Of a DNA stretch of 58,215 bases, positions 1 through 10,813 are shown piece by piece (positions within the stretch are counted from its first letter, which is position 1; each line of letters opens with the position of its first letter). The notes under the pieces were generated by a model. That model was given only the letters and a program-made list of their open reading frames with translations. It searched no databases and had not been told where the DNA came from. The stretch covers positions 1 through 58,215 of the forward strand of contig JBAOKB010000026.1 of the NCBI GenBank assembly GCA_037044905.1, in the 5' to 3' direction. Made by a program: the position numbers and the translations under genes. The DNA is from Hortaea werneckii (lineage: Eukaryota > Ascomycota > Dothideomycetes > Mycosphaerellales > Teratosphaeriaceae).

Positions 1-2036
1 GTGGCTCGGTTGTGGATGCTCGATGTCGAAGCCTGACTGCCGGGTTCGTCAAAGAGAAAAAGGAGCGCGGCGAAGACGTTGACCTTTGCATCTATCACGA
101 CAACCTGGATCTCCTAGAACCGCATAATTTGATACCTCCTGGAGTATGGACACTTGACGGCATGCTGCGGTACGGTGAGGAGCACAAGCAATGCCCTTAC
201 TTCACATCGCGACGTATGATGCCGTTCTGTAACGTTATCATCTACTCATATCACTACCTTCTCGACCCGAAGATCGCTGAAAGAGTGTCAAGAGAGTTGT
301 CGAAGGATTGCATCGTCGTCTTCGACGAGGCTCACAACATCGACAATGTGTGCATCGAGTCTCTAAGCATCGACCTGACAGAAGATTCTTTGCGGAAAGC
401 AGCGAGAGGCGCAAACAATCTAGAGAAGAAGATCACGGAGATGAAAGACACTGATGCTGAGAAGCTGCAAAGTGAGTACGCGAAGCTTGTGGAGGGTTTG
501 CGGGAAGCGGATGAACAGCGAGATGAAGAGGCCTTCATGTCGAACCCAGCATTACCTGATGATCTGTTGAAAGAAGCCGTGCCGGGAAATATACGGCGCG
601 CCGAGCATTTCACCGCGTTTTTGAAGCGATTCATCGAATACTTGAAGACCCGCATGAAGGTGTTGCATGTAATATCCGAAACACCGCCTTCATTCCTGCA
701 GCATTTGAAGGACCTTACGTTCATTGAAAAGAAGCCACTTCGATTCTGCGCTGAGCGACTGACATCCTTGGTGCGGACTCTGGAGTTGACGAATATCGAA
801 GACTATCAGCCATTGCAGGAAGTGGCATCTTTCGCTACACTCGTGGCAACATATGACACTGGCTTCTTACTTATTCTGGAACCTTTCGAGTCCGACACAG
901 CGACAGTGCCAAATCCAATCTTGCACTTCACCTGTCTTGATGCCGCAATAGCCATCAAGCCTGTCTTCGATCGATTCAGTTCCGTCATCATTACGTCCGG
1001 AACCATCTCGCCTCTAGAAATGTACCCGAAGATGCTGGGCTTTACGACAGTCGTACAGGAGTCCTACAGCATGACCCTGGCAAGGCGCTCTTTCCTGCCC
1101 ATGGTTGTCACCAGAGGTTCAGACCAGTCCCAGATGTCTTCTGGCTTCCAGACCAGAGATGATCCACAGGTCGTACGGAACTATGGTAACTTGCTCATCG
1201 AGTTCTCTAAGCTGACTCCAGACGGCATTGTGGTCTTCTTTCCATCATACTTATACATGGAGCGCGTCATCTCGGCCTGGCAGAGAATGGAGATTCTGGA
1301 CCAGGTCTGGAAGAGCAAGCTAATCCTGGTCGAGACGCCTGATAGCCAGGAAACGTCTCTCGCTCTTGAGACTTACCGAACAGCATGCAGTAACGGCAGA
1401 GGAGCGGTACTACTCTGTGTGGCTCGCGGCAAAGTTTCAGAAGGTATAGATTTTGACCATCACTATGGGCGCACAGTGCTTTGCATAGGCGTTCCTTTCC
1501 AGTACACCGAGTCAAGGATCTTGAAGGCACGCTTGGAGTTCTTGCGAGAGACTTATCGTATTCGCGAGAACGACTTCCTTTCCTTCGACGCTATGCGGCA
1601 TTGTGCACAGTGTCTGGGGAGAGTTCTGCGAGGAAAGGACGACTATGGAATCATGGTTATGGCAGACAAGCGTTTCGCCAAGAAGCGTACCCAGCTTCCC
1701 AAGTGGATTGCAAGCGCACTGATGGACGCCGATGCAAATATGTCGGTCGACCAAGCGGTGGCTACGGCGAAGAAGTTCCTGAAGGTGATGAGCAAACCCT
1801 TCCCAGCAAACATGCAAGAAGGTGTCAGTACCTGGAGTTATGACGATTTGATGAAGCACAAGGAAAAGATGGAGCATTCGAAACCACAGCTACAGGCCAA
1901 CGGGGAGACGAATGGCGATTATCACCTGCATGGCGATCAGATAATGGCTGAGGCTCAGGCTGAAGAGGACCACATGGATGTTGACGAAGATATGGATGCG
2001 GCTATGTTGGAAGCGGAAGCTGACAAAGCTGCGTAG
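1..2036 (+). CDS. RAD3: TFIIH helicase XPD/Rad3, 5'-truncated by window edge
   Basis: ATP-dependent 5'-3' DNA helicase of TFIIH, acting in nucleotide excision repair and RNA polymerase II initiation. The reading frame is open from base 3 to TAG at 2036, so the N-terminus and Walker A lie outside the window. Visible features are three of the four Fe-S cysteines (DARC, DLC, QCPYF contexts), the DEAH box at about 324-335 (FDEAHNID), the arch domain, and motif VI (QCLGRVLRGKDDYG) near 1600-1650. The sequence is close to yeast Rad3 throughout the visible part. The C-terminus carries an acidic, Asp/Glu/Met-rich tail. The first Fe-S cysteine must lie upstream of the window. No intron is seen in this part. 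Identity is secure from motif order and extended similarity. Confidence 0.97.
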   Translation, partial: GSVVDARCRSLTAGFVKEKKERGEDVDLCIYHDNLDLLEPHNLIPPGVWTLDGMLRYGEEHKQCPYFTSRRMMPFCNVIIYSYHYLLDPKIAERVSRELSKDCIVVFDEAHNIDNVCIESLSIDLTEDSLRKAARGANNLEKKITEMKDTDAEKLQSEYAKLVEGLREADEQRDEEAFMSNPALPDDLLKEAVPGNIRRAEHFTAFLKRFIEYLKTRMKVLHVISETPPSFLQHLKDLTFIEKKPLRFCAERLTSLVRTLELTNIEDYQPLQEVASFATLVATYDTGFLLILEPFESDTATVPNPILHFTCLDAAIAIKPVFDRFSSVIITSGTISPLEMYPKMLGFTTVVQESYSMTLARRSFLPMVVTRGSDQSQMSSGFQTRDDPQVVRNYGNLLIEFSKLTPDGIVVFFPSYLYMERVISAWQRMEILDQVWKSKLILVETPDSQETSLALETYRTACSNGRGAVLLCVARGKVSEGIDFDHHYGRTVLCIGVPFQYTESRILKARLEFLRETYRIRENDFLSFDAMRHCAQCLGRVLRGKDDYGIMVMADKRFAKKRTQLPKWIASALMDADANMSVDQAVATAKKFLKVMSKPFPANMQEGVSTWSYDDLMKHKEKMEHSKPQLQANGETNGDYHLHGDQIMAEAQAEEDHMDVDEDMDAAMLEAEADKAA

Positions 2037-2490
2037 AAAGTTGTCGTGCCTCCAGCAGCAGCTACCAACACATTGCAATGCCTTTGAATGACACTCCCAT
2101 TTCGACAACATACGATTGGAAGAGCAGGTGAATGGGCCTTATAGTCAGACGCCAAGCATTGTGATCTACCATTCGGTCACGTGCACAGCTCGAATTAACC
2201 GAGTTTCAGATTGATATGCTTAGCTACAAATACAGTGCCAAGCAGGATATAGGCTGTCCTGACTTTAATATACCGTTTATACGACGTGCCACACGACATC
2301 CACCATCGTTTGAGTATTAGTGGGCGCTTGCAGACCTCGCTAAGAGAGATATTGTATAGAAAGCTGCTGCCCAGTTCTTTGGCACATTGTAAGCACCTCC
2401 AAGCTTTTTACACTTGTCACATACCAGTTCAACTCTTTCTTCTTTTCTGCTACAGCGCAAGTTGACCTTGGCGCGTCCTTTCGTTTGAAA
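2037..2490. other. intergenic, XPD 3' end to GH131 promoter
   Basis: A tandem gap of 454 bases. It contains the 3' flank of XPD and the promoter and 5' leader of the next gene. The last 60 bases are pyrimidine-rich, as is common before fungal start codons. No other gene or RNA is recognised. Confidence 0.6.
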
Positions 2491-3765
2491 ATGTTCACTT
2501 CTACATCTGCTCTGGTGGCCCTGGTTGGCAGTGTCTCTGCTGGAAACATCCTTTGGGACGGCAGATTAAACGAGTATAGTTCCAGTGCTTTCCTGGACGA
2601 CTGGTCCTGGTCGAACGCCGTCGGGCCATACCAGTAAGTGACCACACTGGACCTGGGTGCGTAGAGGCGGAATACTAATGGGCATAGATACTACATCCAT
2701 GGCGATGGGCCTACAAGCGATTATGTCAACGTTGGCTCTGACTACAAGAACCCAGCCGACAGCAATTCCAACGGCATCCAAGTCACCATCGACGACACAG
2801 CTACCTGGAACGGCGACAGTATGCTACGCACGGAGCTGATCCCCCAGACGCATGCCGCCATCAACAAGGGCAAAGTGTTCTACCATTTCTCCATGCAGCA
2901 TACCGGGACAAACCCCCCGTCGGCCTCTCAGGAGCACCAGGTCTGCTTCTTCGAGTCGCACTTCACGGAGATGAAGTATGGTCTCATCTCCGGCGCACAA
3001 GGCACTGCGGACAAGCAGTTGCGATGGTATGCCAGCGGGGAGAGCCAATGGGACGTCACCTTTGAAGCGGGTGTGTGGCATAACATTGCATACGGTATCG
3101 ACTTCGACGCGGGGACTGTTGCTTTCTACCACTCGACTGGAGCGGATGACTTGGAGCTCACTGTTGAAGACGTCTCCGTGGACGCTTCTTCCAACGGCGC
3201 CGATTGGCATCTTGGTGTCTTGCGTCTGCAGTCGGGCGGTGGGAGCTCAGAAGGCGCTGAAGACTGGAATTTCTCAGGCGTTTATATCGAGAGCGGGGAC
3301 CTGACGAAGAGCGTCTCGGGTCCGGGTGGTTCGTCTGGCTCGAAGGCTGCTGCCGGTGCGCAGAGCGGCGTCTCATCAACGACTCAGATGAAAGGGTCTT
3401 CCACGACCGCTGCTCAGACTACTTTCCAGACCCAGGTCAAGCCCTCGTCCAGCTCCGTGCTGGCTGGGTTGGTTTCATCGTCTAGCAATGCGATCCAGCC
3501 TGCAGCTTCTGCCCCAACTACGGCAACGGGCATCTCGATCTCATCTGTCTCCTCTGTGAGCCAAATGTCCAGTGAAGCGGTTTTTGCTCCTGCAACCAGC
3601 TCAGCGGCTACGACTACCGTGGCGTCCTCATCAAGTCGCACCGAAGGCTCCTCTACCCGCTCTTCTAGCATGCCAACCCAGACGATCTCGACCTCTCCCC
3701 TGTCGACCTCGACCTCGGCTGGAGAGAAGCAGTGCGAGATCAAGTACGTGTATGTCGATGCTTGA
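2491..3765 (+). CDS. secreted glycoside hydrolase family 131 protein, Ser/Thr-rich C-terminus
   Basis: GH131 enzymes are fungal beta-glucanases with activity on beta-1,3/1,6- and beta-1,4-glucans, used on plant or fungal walls. Two exons, 2491-2633 and 2688-3765, give 406 aa. The intron (GTAAGT...CATAG, branch CTAAT) was chosen because it joins PYQ to YYIHGDGP in frame. Residues 1-17 form a signal peptide with cleavage after VSA. The mature chain starts GNILWDGR, the usual opening of this family, and the catalytic domain runs to about residue 270 with RTELIPQT and LRLQSGGG blocks. The remaining ~130 residues are Ser/Thr/Ala-rich, resembling an O-glycosylated linker, but no carbohydrate-binding module or GPI tail follows. 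Secretion is inferred. Family assignment is from recall of conserved blocks. Confidence 0.85.
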
Positions 3766-4372
3766 GGTGTTCCTTGCGGATAGTTTGAAAGGCAAGGAGC
3801 TTTCTGAGGTTGCGTGCGCGTCTTTATCTGTCTCGCCACAGTATATAGTTTCGTCACATGCACTTCCTGTGCTTCTTGCTGCGTCTTTTGTGCAGCTTTT
3901 GAAGGTTCTCCGGTCTTTTATCCTATTCCCTGTCGTAACACACACTCACTACTTAGTTGATCTTACACAATCACGCTGCCTTTGCCTGAGCACAGCCTCT
4001 ATACTACGGAGACACATGTCCATAGGTTTCATCTTAGCCTGAGACCGATAACATGTAACTGCTCGAGATTTCGTTGGCTGTGAAGCGGCCTTGTAAGCCT
4101 GAGGGCGGCGGAAAAGACCGATAGTACACACCTCCCATCCCACTTCTCTCTGGCATTTATTCGGAAAGTAGAAAAGAGAAAGACACACTCAAGTAACTAG
4201 ATTTATTGCACACATATATATAGAATTTCAATCACTCGCTCCATCGACCCAAATCCACCAAAACCAAACGCCTCCCATTTTCAGACGATCCGAAACAAAA
4301 CCCCTCTGTCTCTCATCTCCTCCTCCTTCCTACAAGATCACTTGATAGACAACCCGAAACAAACGACGATTT
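3766..4372. other. convergent intergenic region
   Basis: The 607 bases between the GH131 gene (+) and RNA polymerase I large subunit (-) hold the two 3' ends. The polymerase-proximal part (about 4200-4370) is AT- and pyrimidine-rich on the + strand. No separate gene is supported. Confidence 0.6.
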
Positions 4373-7300
4373 TCAACCCTCCATCTCAACATCCCCGTCC
4401 CCATCCTCCTCAACAACCTCCCTCGTCTCCCCACCACTCTCTCCATTCCTCACGGGCAAAAAGACATCGAACCCACCCGTACCAATCTTGCCCAACCGAC
4501 CCGTCACAATCCGGGCAGAGGGATTCGTCAGATCGTCCCAATCCCCCTCCGTAACGGCATCGCGGAGGAAACCGACGGTAGTCTCGAAACTCATCTTCAT
4601 AAAGGGCGAAGCATTCCCACGATAACCCATACGGCTGAAAGCCTGATAGCCGCCGTCGCGGGTCATGTAGTCGGCGATGAGGGTGAGGTGGCGGGGATCG
4701 ACGGAGATGCCGTGGCCGCCGAAGACGGACTGCAGCTCGAGGACGATGGAGGCGCGGGCGGCTTCGACGCCGTAGTGGGTCAGGATGTCGTAGACCGAGT
4801 TGGTGTACAGGTGGTGCGGGTTGATGATGTGCTGGTAGTCCCACATGGCGGGGAGGTTGACGCCGGAGGCGGCCAGGATCGGGGTCCCCTTTGCTTCTTC
4901 CGTCGCGGCGGTGTCGAGCATGGCGCCGGAGATGCCGGGTACGGATTGGATGAGCGAGCTGCGCGCCGCGTTCTCGACGAGGTGCAGCATGAGGATTTTG
5001 GCCGTGGCGGAGTCGTATTCGAGGGTGAAGGTGCAGCTGTCGCCGGAGATGTCGTCGAAGGCGAACTTGACGATGTCGTTGGTCTTGCGGTCGGTTTTGA
5101 TCCGATTCTCACGGTCTTTGGCAGCGCTGCGCCGCGCTTTTCTTTCGTCTGCTGCGTCCTCTTCATCCTCGCTGCTGTCCGGCTCTGGACTTCCCTTGTT
5201 GCTCCCGCCGAACCCTTCATCTTCAGGCTCCTCAACCTCGTCTTCCCTCTGGTTCCTCGCAGCGAGCATATTCTCCTCCTCGTCTTCATAAGCTTCGTAC
5301 CCAGCCTGCTGGCGATTCGACTTGGCCTTGTCCCTCGTCGCGTCATCATCCCCCTCAGCATCACTATCGTCGTCGCCACCTTCGGCGTCGCCCTCGGGCC
5401 TTCCAGACTCCTGCTCCGTAGCACCAGCACTCTTTCCAATCTCCGGCATAGCATCACTAGCCTTAGCCTTATCCCCAGCCTTCACACTCTTCTCATCCCC
5501 TCTCTTCTTCAGCTCCTTCCTCGTCATAGCCTGCAGACGGGGCAACAACCGATGTTCGATCGTGCTCACAACATCCTCCACCGTGATAGCGTACTCCTTC
5601 ATGTACTCCTTGCTCGGGAAGAAGTCCAACCGGATCTGATACTTCTTGGCCTCGGTGTAGGCAGTTCCCTTGCCCACCGTCTCCGTAACGGTGACCTTGT
5701 CCAGAATCTCAGAGAGAGCAAGCTTACTGATACCCTTGGCGAACTTCTTAGCCTCATCTGTGCTCATCTCCTCGATCAAACGGAGAGTCATGGTAGGAGT
5801 CGCGATGTTCTTGGCAGCGGTCATGACAATCTCACGCAGACGCGGAATACCCAGAGTCACGTTCTTCGCGCTGTGACCCGCCAAGTGGAAAGTGTTGAGC
5901 GTCATCTGGGTACTGGGTTCGCCGACGGACTGTCCGGCCACGACACCCACCGCTTCGCCTGCCTCGACGACGCTCTTGAGGTACCTCAGGTCCAAGATAG
6001 CGTTGAAGTTGGTCTTGGTGACACCCCTTGCGCCTTCAATGCCCTTCTTCTTGTTCCGGATCACCTTATCCGGATTCTCATCCACATATTTCCTCGCAGC
6101 AGCATAGACGCTCTCGCTCATACTGCCCGCGTAGCGACTGGGGCTGTAGAGTGATAGCGCCGGATCACTGGCGCCCAGATCGCCAGACTTCCTGTACGCC
6201 TTCTCGGCCTGCTTCATATACTCGCTCGCCTCGTGGGAAATGACCTTGTCGAAATCCCCTCGGACTCCCAAGCCACCGAGCAAACTGGGCAGATTCTCCG
6301 CCGCGAACTTGAAGTCGGAAAGGTACTTGGACTTGGCAACGTCGAGGCCGTCCTCGCCGTAGAGGAATTGAATAACGGAGCCGTCGGCATCGCGGACCGA
6401 GGAATCGTATTCGACCTTGAGGCCCTCCATACCCTTGATCAAACAACGCTGGAGGTACCCGGAACGCGACGTCTTGACTGCGGTATCAATAAGACCCTCA
6501 CGTCCAGCCATAGCGTGGAAGAAGTACTCCTGAGGGCGAACACCAGTCAAGAAGCGATCAACAATATACCCACCGGCTCTGACACTGGGCTCGAAGGGCT
6601 TGAAGCAGGGGAGGGTCTTGCCGGAAACCATGACGGGGACACGGCGACCTTCCAGGACCTGCTGGCCCAGGTTACAGGAGATCTGGTTGGCGTTGACTTT
6701 GGAACCCTTGGCACCGGAGGAAGTCATAGCCTGCATCTGGTTGGCGGGGAAGGCCCTGACGAGGGCAGTCGGCAGACAGGAGTTGGTCACGAGCGAGCTC
6801 AACTCCTTGGCCGTGGTGCTGTTCATCAGGGAGTCCAGCCCGGCTTGCTGTTCCTCCTCACGTAGCACGCCTTCCATCCTCTTCCTCAACTCGACAGGGT
6901 CCACCACCAACTCCTTCTCTTCCTCCTTCTCCTCCCCATCAACAAGACCCACATACTTGGCCGCAACCCGCGTACCCAGCGTCTCCGCTCCCTGGAGGGC
7001 ATCCCTTCGCTTCTCCTCGCCCTCACGGGTGAAGATTAGATCCTCCACACCGCAAGAAAACGCCCTCATATTCTCCAACCTGGTCAGCAAGCGTCCCATA
7101 ACACTCAACAGTCTCCCTGCGACCGTATGTCCATAGACTTCATAGACAGCGTTGACGAAACCACCACTTGAGGGACCGATTTGCTTCTTGTCCAAAATAC
7201 CCTGACAGAGATATCCATCCCTGAACACAACCACACCTTCTTCTTTGGCACCAGCGAGACCCCAGAGATTCGGGTCCGTCGTGCTTTTCCCAGACATGGT

Positions 7301-9649
7301 CAGACCCTCGTAGCCTTCTTGGATAAGGTTCTTGAGGACGGACGTAACGACCTGCTTACCAGTCCAGAGCATCTTAGGCTTGAAGATGGCCGGGGGCACG
7401 GTAACGATACGGCCTTGAGCGCAATGGCCATGTTCGGGCCGGAGGGCCGAGTAGAGCAGTTGCATGTACTCGCCGCGCTCGAAAAGCGTGTCACGGCTGG
7501 TGAGGGCGACGCCCATGGAGACGTGGTCCTGGATGAGACCTCGCAGGGGGTTGCCAGCTGTGGAGGAGAGGTATTGATGGTCGGTATCGGCGATGCTCAG
7601 GGCTTCGGAACGTGCGAGCTCGTTCTGCGGGAAATGCAAGTTCATCTCGTCACCGTCGAAGTCGGCATTGTAAGTGTTGCAATTGGCGTAGTGCATCCGA
7701 AGGGTTTTCTCGCCGGGTAACACGCGGGCACGGTGGCACATCATGGAGGGTTTGTGGAGGGTGGGTTGACGGTTCATGATGACGATGTCGCCGTTGTTTA
7801 GGTGACGATGGACCTTCTTGTTGCGGGTGCCTCGTGTGCCGGCGGCGCCGATGGTGGAAGATGGGGCGAGGAGTTGGTTGGCCAGCGCTGTACGCTCTTC
7901 GGCGTTTTTGCGTTCGAGGTTGATCACTTGGCCTGTCTCGCTCTCGATGGCAACCGCACCTGGCCAGACGAAAGGGCCGTTTCTAACGGCTTCTTGCAGT
8001 TCCTCGACGTTCCATGAGGTGACCGGCTCTGGGTAGGTGAGCTTGACTGCGAAGACTGGTGGGACACCGATCTCGTTCGTTTCGATGTTCGGATCAGGAG
8101 AGATGACAGTTCGAGCGGCAAAGTTGACTCGTTTACCCATCATGTATTTTCGGAACATGCCTTCCTTCTTCTCGAGCTTCTGCTTGATACCCTCGGGATT
8201 CCGCTTGGCAGCCGCGCCTTGGACAGGGTTACGGTCACGGTCGATGAGGGAGTTGACGGCATCTTGGAGGGTGATCCAGGTTGTTTCAAAGTCGCCGTAG
8301 GTTCGCGCACGGTAGCGAGAGTCACGGGATTCTTTGCCGGAGAGCTCACGTTGGATGGAGTTGAGATTGTCGCAAGCGGTGAGGATGTTCTTGTAGAGGG
8401 TGTTCTCTTGAGCTTCGGCAATCTCGTTGGAGCCCGTACGAGCTTCTGGGCGATAGCGGTTCGGTGGGACGAGGATGTCCTTGAGGAAAAACATGTCTGG
8501 CGTTAAGGGAGCGGCCGCTTTGTTGCTTTGGCGGTTGTGGCCGTAGACGGCAGAGAGGATAGGTTGCTCACGCTCGAATAGAGCTGTGAGCTGGGCGTGG
8601 ATGCGTGATGGGTTGAGATATTCTTCCTGGTCCTTTGCCGTCTTCTTTTTCGTCGCCTCGCCCGCAGCATCGGCCACCATATCACCGCCTGCAATCTCAA
8701 TCTCACCTTCGCTTTCTTCATCCATGTTGACGTCGTCCCCTTCCTCTTCCTCGGGCTCTTCTTCCTCTTCGCCCACAATGTCCGCCACAATCCCCTCGTC
8801 CTTTTCATCCCGCTTCCTCTTCCGGCTACGCTCCGCTCTCTGCTTCTTGCGCAGCTCAATAATGGGGTCCTTCGCCTTATGACCACTCTGGATCATCGCA
8901 TAGCGATCCTTCTCAGACAACGGCTTGCGGAAAATCTTTACGAACCGATCCTTCCGGTAGCTGTGATTGATGCCCTTGCAGTTGTTGCATTTCTTGCCCT
9001 TGGTGATACTGCCCATAAACTCGCTAATAATTGCCCGTCTTGCATTGGTCGTCGCTTCGGTCTTCTGAGTGCTCAAGCGGTCCTCTTTCCTCGCGCGCGC
9101 AATGGCACTCTTCACGAATCGTTCGCGTTGGTCGATCAGACCCTTGGCTTCCGCATCGCCTTCCTCCCCACTTTCCTCGTCCTCACTCCCGCTTTCCGCC
9201 GCAATGTCTTTCGACGTCGCGCTACTCGCTGTAATCTCGTCCAGCTCCCTCAACTCCTGAATCAGGCCACATTCGACTAAGCGCAGCTTCGCCCCGAACC
9301 GGTGGACGGCTACCCGGCCCATCTTCAGCCTGTAGCAGTATACGCAGCTCGCGCGCACGAGACGCAAGACCTGGTCTAGGAAGGTGGGATGGTAGCATGG
9401 TACGGGCATCTCAATGTGTCCGCAGTGGCCGGGACACTGAGGATTCTTGAGACCGCAAGTCGCGCAGGCATTGTCACCAAACTGGCCGAGCTCGGGGGTA
9501 TACAGGCCGCCGGGGATGGGGTTGAGAAGGGTATCGAGGGTGGTGGAGGAGGTGATGCGGCGGGCGGAGAGCGCATGGATGTCGGTCGAGGTGAGATGGG
9601 TGAAAGAGACGGAGGTCAATTGGTTGGAAACTGGCGCGGAGATGTTCAT
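4373..9649 (-). CDS. RPA190: DNA-directed RNA polymerase I largest subunit RPA190
   Basis: Catalytic large subunit of RNA polymerase I, which transcribes the 35S rRNA precursor in the nucleolus. It is a single intronless frame of 1758 aa, in the usual range for the family. The N-terminal clamp zinc site has C62, C65, C72 and H75 (CATCGLKNPQCPGH). The metal-A motif NADFDGDEMN sits near residue 661. The trigger-loop/bridge-helix block (GQSVGEPSTQMTLNTFHLAG) sits near 1234. Acidic insertions occur near 150-170, 295-330 and 1400-1500; the jaw insertion with Asp/Glu/Ser runs is typical of RPA190 and separates it from RPB1. There is no CTD heptad repeat, which excludes RNA polymerase II. The start is the first ATG (MNISAPVSNQ). 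The gene is divergent from ubiquitin-S31, another ribosome-biogenesis gene. Confidence 0.97.
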   Translation of the reverse strand: MNISAPVSNQLTSVSFTHLTSTDIHALSARRITSSTTLDTLLNPIPGGLYTPELGQFGDNACATCGLKNPQCPGHCGHIEMPVPCYHPTFLDQVLRLVRASCVYCYRLKMGRVAVHRFGAKLRLVECGLIQELRELDEITASSATSKDIAAESGSEDEESGEEGDAEAKGLIDQRERFVKSAIARARKEDRLSTQKTEATTNARRAIISEFMGSITKGKKCNNCKGINHSYRKDRFVKIFRKPLSEKDRYAMIQSGHKAKDPIIELRKKQRAERSRKRKRDEKDEGIVADIVGEEEEEPEEEEGDDVNMDEESEGEIEIAGGDMVADAAGEATKKKTAKDQEEYLNPSRIHAQLTALFEREQPILSAVYGHNRQSNKAAAPLTPDMFFLKDILVPPNRYRPEARTGSNEIAEAQENTLYKNILTACDNLNSIQRELSGKESRDSRYRARTYGDFETTWITLQDAVNSLIDRDRNPVQGAAAKRNPEGIKQKLEKKEGMFRKYMMGKRVNFAARTVISPDPNIETNEIGVPPVFAVKLTYPEPVTSWNVEELQEAVRNGPFVWPGAVAIESETGQVINLERKNAEERTALANQLLAPSSTIGAAGTRGTRNKKVHRHLNNGDIVIMNRQPTLHKPSMMCHRARVLPGEKTLRMHYANCNTYNADFDGDEMNLHFPQNELARSEALSIADTDHQYLSSTAGNPLRGLIQDHVSMGVALTSRDTLFERGEYMQLLYSALRPEHGHCAQGRIVTVPPAIFKPKMLWTGKQVVTSVLKNLIQEGYEGLTMSGKSTTDPNLWGLAGAKEEGVVVFRDGYLCQGILDKKQIGPSSGGFVNAVYEVYGHTVAGRLLSVMGRLLTRLENMRAFSCGVEDLIFTREGEEKRRDALQGAETLGTRVAAKYVGLVDGEEKEEEKELVVDPVELRKRMEGVLREEEQQAGLDSLMNSTTAKELSSLVTNSCLPTALVRAFPANQMQAMTSSGAKGSKVNANQISCNLGQQVLEGRRVPVMVSGKTLPCFKPFEPSVRAGGYIVDRFLTGVRPQEYFFHAMAGREGLIDTAVKTSRSGYLQRCLIKGMEGLKVEYDSSVRDADGSVIQFLYGEDGLDVAKSKYLSDFKFAAENLPSLLGGLGVRGDFDKVISHEASEYMKQAEKAYRKSGDLGASDPALSLYSPSRYAGSMSESVYAAARKYVDENPDKVIRNKKKGIEGARGVTKTNFNAILDLRYLKSVVEAGEAVGVVAGQSVGEPSTQMTLNTFHLAGHSAKNVTLGIPRLREIVMTAAKNIATPTMTLRLIEEMSTDEAKKFAKGISKLALSEILDKVTVTETVGKGTAYTEAKKYQIRLDFFPSKEYMKEYAITVEDVVSTIEHRLLPRLQAMTRKELKKRGDEKSVKAGDKAKASDAMPEIGKSAGATEQESGRPEGDAEGGDDDSDAEGDDDATRDKAKSNRQQAGYEAYEDEEENMLAARNQREDEVEEPEDEGFGGSNKGSPEPDSSEDEEDAADERKARRSAAKDRENRIKTDRKTNDIVKFAFDDISGDSCTFTLEYDSATAKILMLHLVENAARSSLIQSVPGISGAMLDTAATEEAKGTPILAASGVNLPAMWDYQHIINPHHLYTNSVYDILTHYGVEAARASIVLELQSVFGGHGISVDPRHLTLIADYMTRDGGYQAFSRMGYRGNASPFMKMSFETTVGFLRDAVTEGDWDDLTNPSARIVTGRLGKIGTGGFDVFLPVRNGESGGETREVVEEDGDGDVEMEG

Positions 9650-10202
9650 GGTGGGCGACAGTAGTTAATAGGATGAAGTTTCCTTTTCTTTTATATTGTA
9701 AATTGTACGGCGTAGGCGACCATGCGCAGCGCCGGGGTGCGTCTTACACACAATGATGGGGCATGGGTGGGTAGATAGGTAGGAAATTGGAGACTTTTGG
9801 AGATGCAGAGCGATACAGAAGAGACGATAGCAGTAGCTTGAAACTTTTTGGTGGAGCCTTTTTTCCCGTCTTCCGGGAGTCTTGCTGGCTTGGGGAAGAG
9901 TGAGCGTTACGCGTGAGGCTTGATGAGATTTGATTATAATTGATTGAGGTGAATTGTGACTTCCATGCTGGACCATGAAAGTTCACGCCGGCTTTTTAAT
10001 CAGTTCCATCGATAAAGCAAGTGCGACGGTCAAATCACGTGAAAAGAGCCAGTCTCGGCTCACCTGCCGCCAAGACCAAGAACCCACCACGGCTCGCAAT
10101 TGCACCTCCAAGTTCGGCTACCTCTATCTGAACTTTTCCCTCTTCTCTTCTCCATCGATTCTGAAGAGGGAAGCATCCTGAGGAGTCGCTCAACCCACGA
10201 AG
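9650..10202. promoter_or_regulatory. divergent promoter region RPA190 / ubiquitin-S31
   Basis: This 553-base gap separates two divergently transcribed ribosome-biogenesis genes, so it holds both promoters and 5' leaders. AT-rich sequence lies around 9930-9955. A pyrimidine tract runs at about 10125-10160, just before the ubiquitin-S31 start, as is usual for fungal ribosomal protein genes. Shared regulation is inferred from position only. Confidence 0.55.
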
Positions 10203-10813
10203 ATGCAGATGTACGTTCAATACCACGCCATTCAATCAACCACCGCACCATGATACTAACACGGCCGCCTGCAGCTTCGTCAAGACCCTCACGGGCAAGA
10301 CCATCACCCTTGAGGTGGAGTCCTCGGACACCATCGACAATGTCAAGAGCAAGATCCAAGACAAGGAAGGGATCCCGCCGGACCAGCAGCGCTTGATCTT
10401 CGCCGGCAAGCAGCTCGAAGACGGCCGGACCCTGTCGGACTACAACATCCAGAAGGAGTCGACCCTGCACTTGGTCCTGCGCCTGCGCGGTGGTATGGCC
10501 AAGAAGCGTAAGAAGAAGGTGTACACTACGCCCAAGAAGATCAAGCACAAGCGCAAGAAGACCAAGCTCGCGGTGCTTAAGTACTACAAGGTCGACGGTG
10601 ACGGCAAGATTGAGCGTCTGCGGAGGGAGTGCCCCAACGAGACCGTAAGTTTCCTCTTCACACATCCTTTTGCGGGTGAACAGTCTTCGTCATGCGTTTC
10701 ATATACTAACGTGTATGCTCTAGTGCGGTGCTGGTATCTTCATGGCTGCCATGCACAACCGTCAATACTGCGGTCGCTGCCACCTTACCTACGTCTTCGA
10801 CGACCCGAAATAG
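10203..10813 (+). CDS. UBI3: ubiquitin-40S ribosomal protein S31 (eS31) fusion
   Basis: Precursor that is cleaved into ubiquitin and small-subunit ribosomal protein S31/S27a. Three exons, 10203-10210, 10275-10644 and 10724-10813, give 155 aa. The first exon is only 8 bases (ATG CAG AT), typical of fungal ubiquitin genes; introns end GCAG and CTAG, with branch-like ACTAAC in both. Residues 1-76 match fungal ubiquitin, ending RLRGG. Residues 77 onward begin MAKKRKKK, followed by the S31 domain with a zinc site (CPNETC ... YCGRC). Oddity: a methionine sits between the Gly-Gly and the usual Ala/Gly-Lys-Lys start, so the released S31 would begin with Met. Divergent neighbour is RPA190. Confidence 0.97.

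Noticed and set aside
4688..6154. 488-codon open frame on + inside RPA190
   Set aside because: Antisense shadow of a GC-biased coding frame; no domain, while the minus strand is clearly RPA190.
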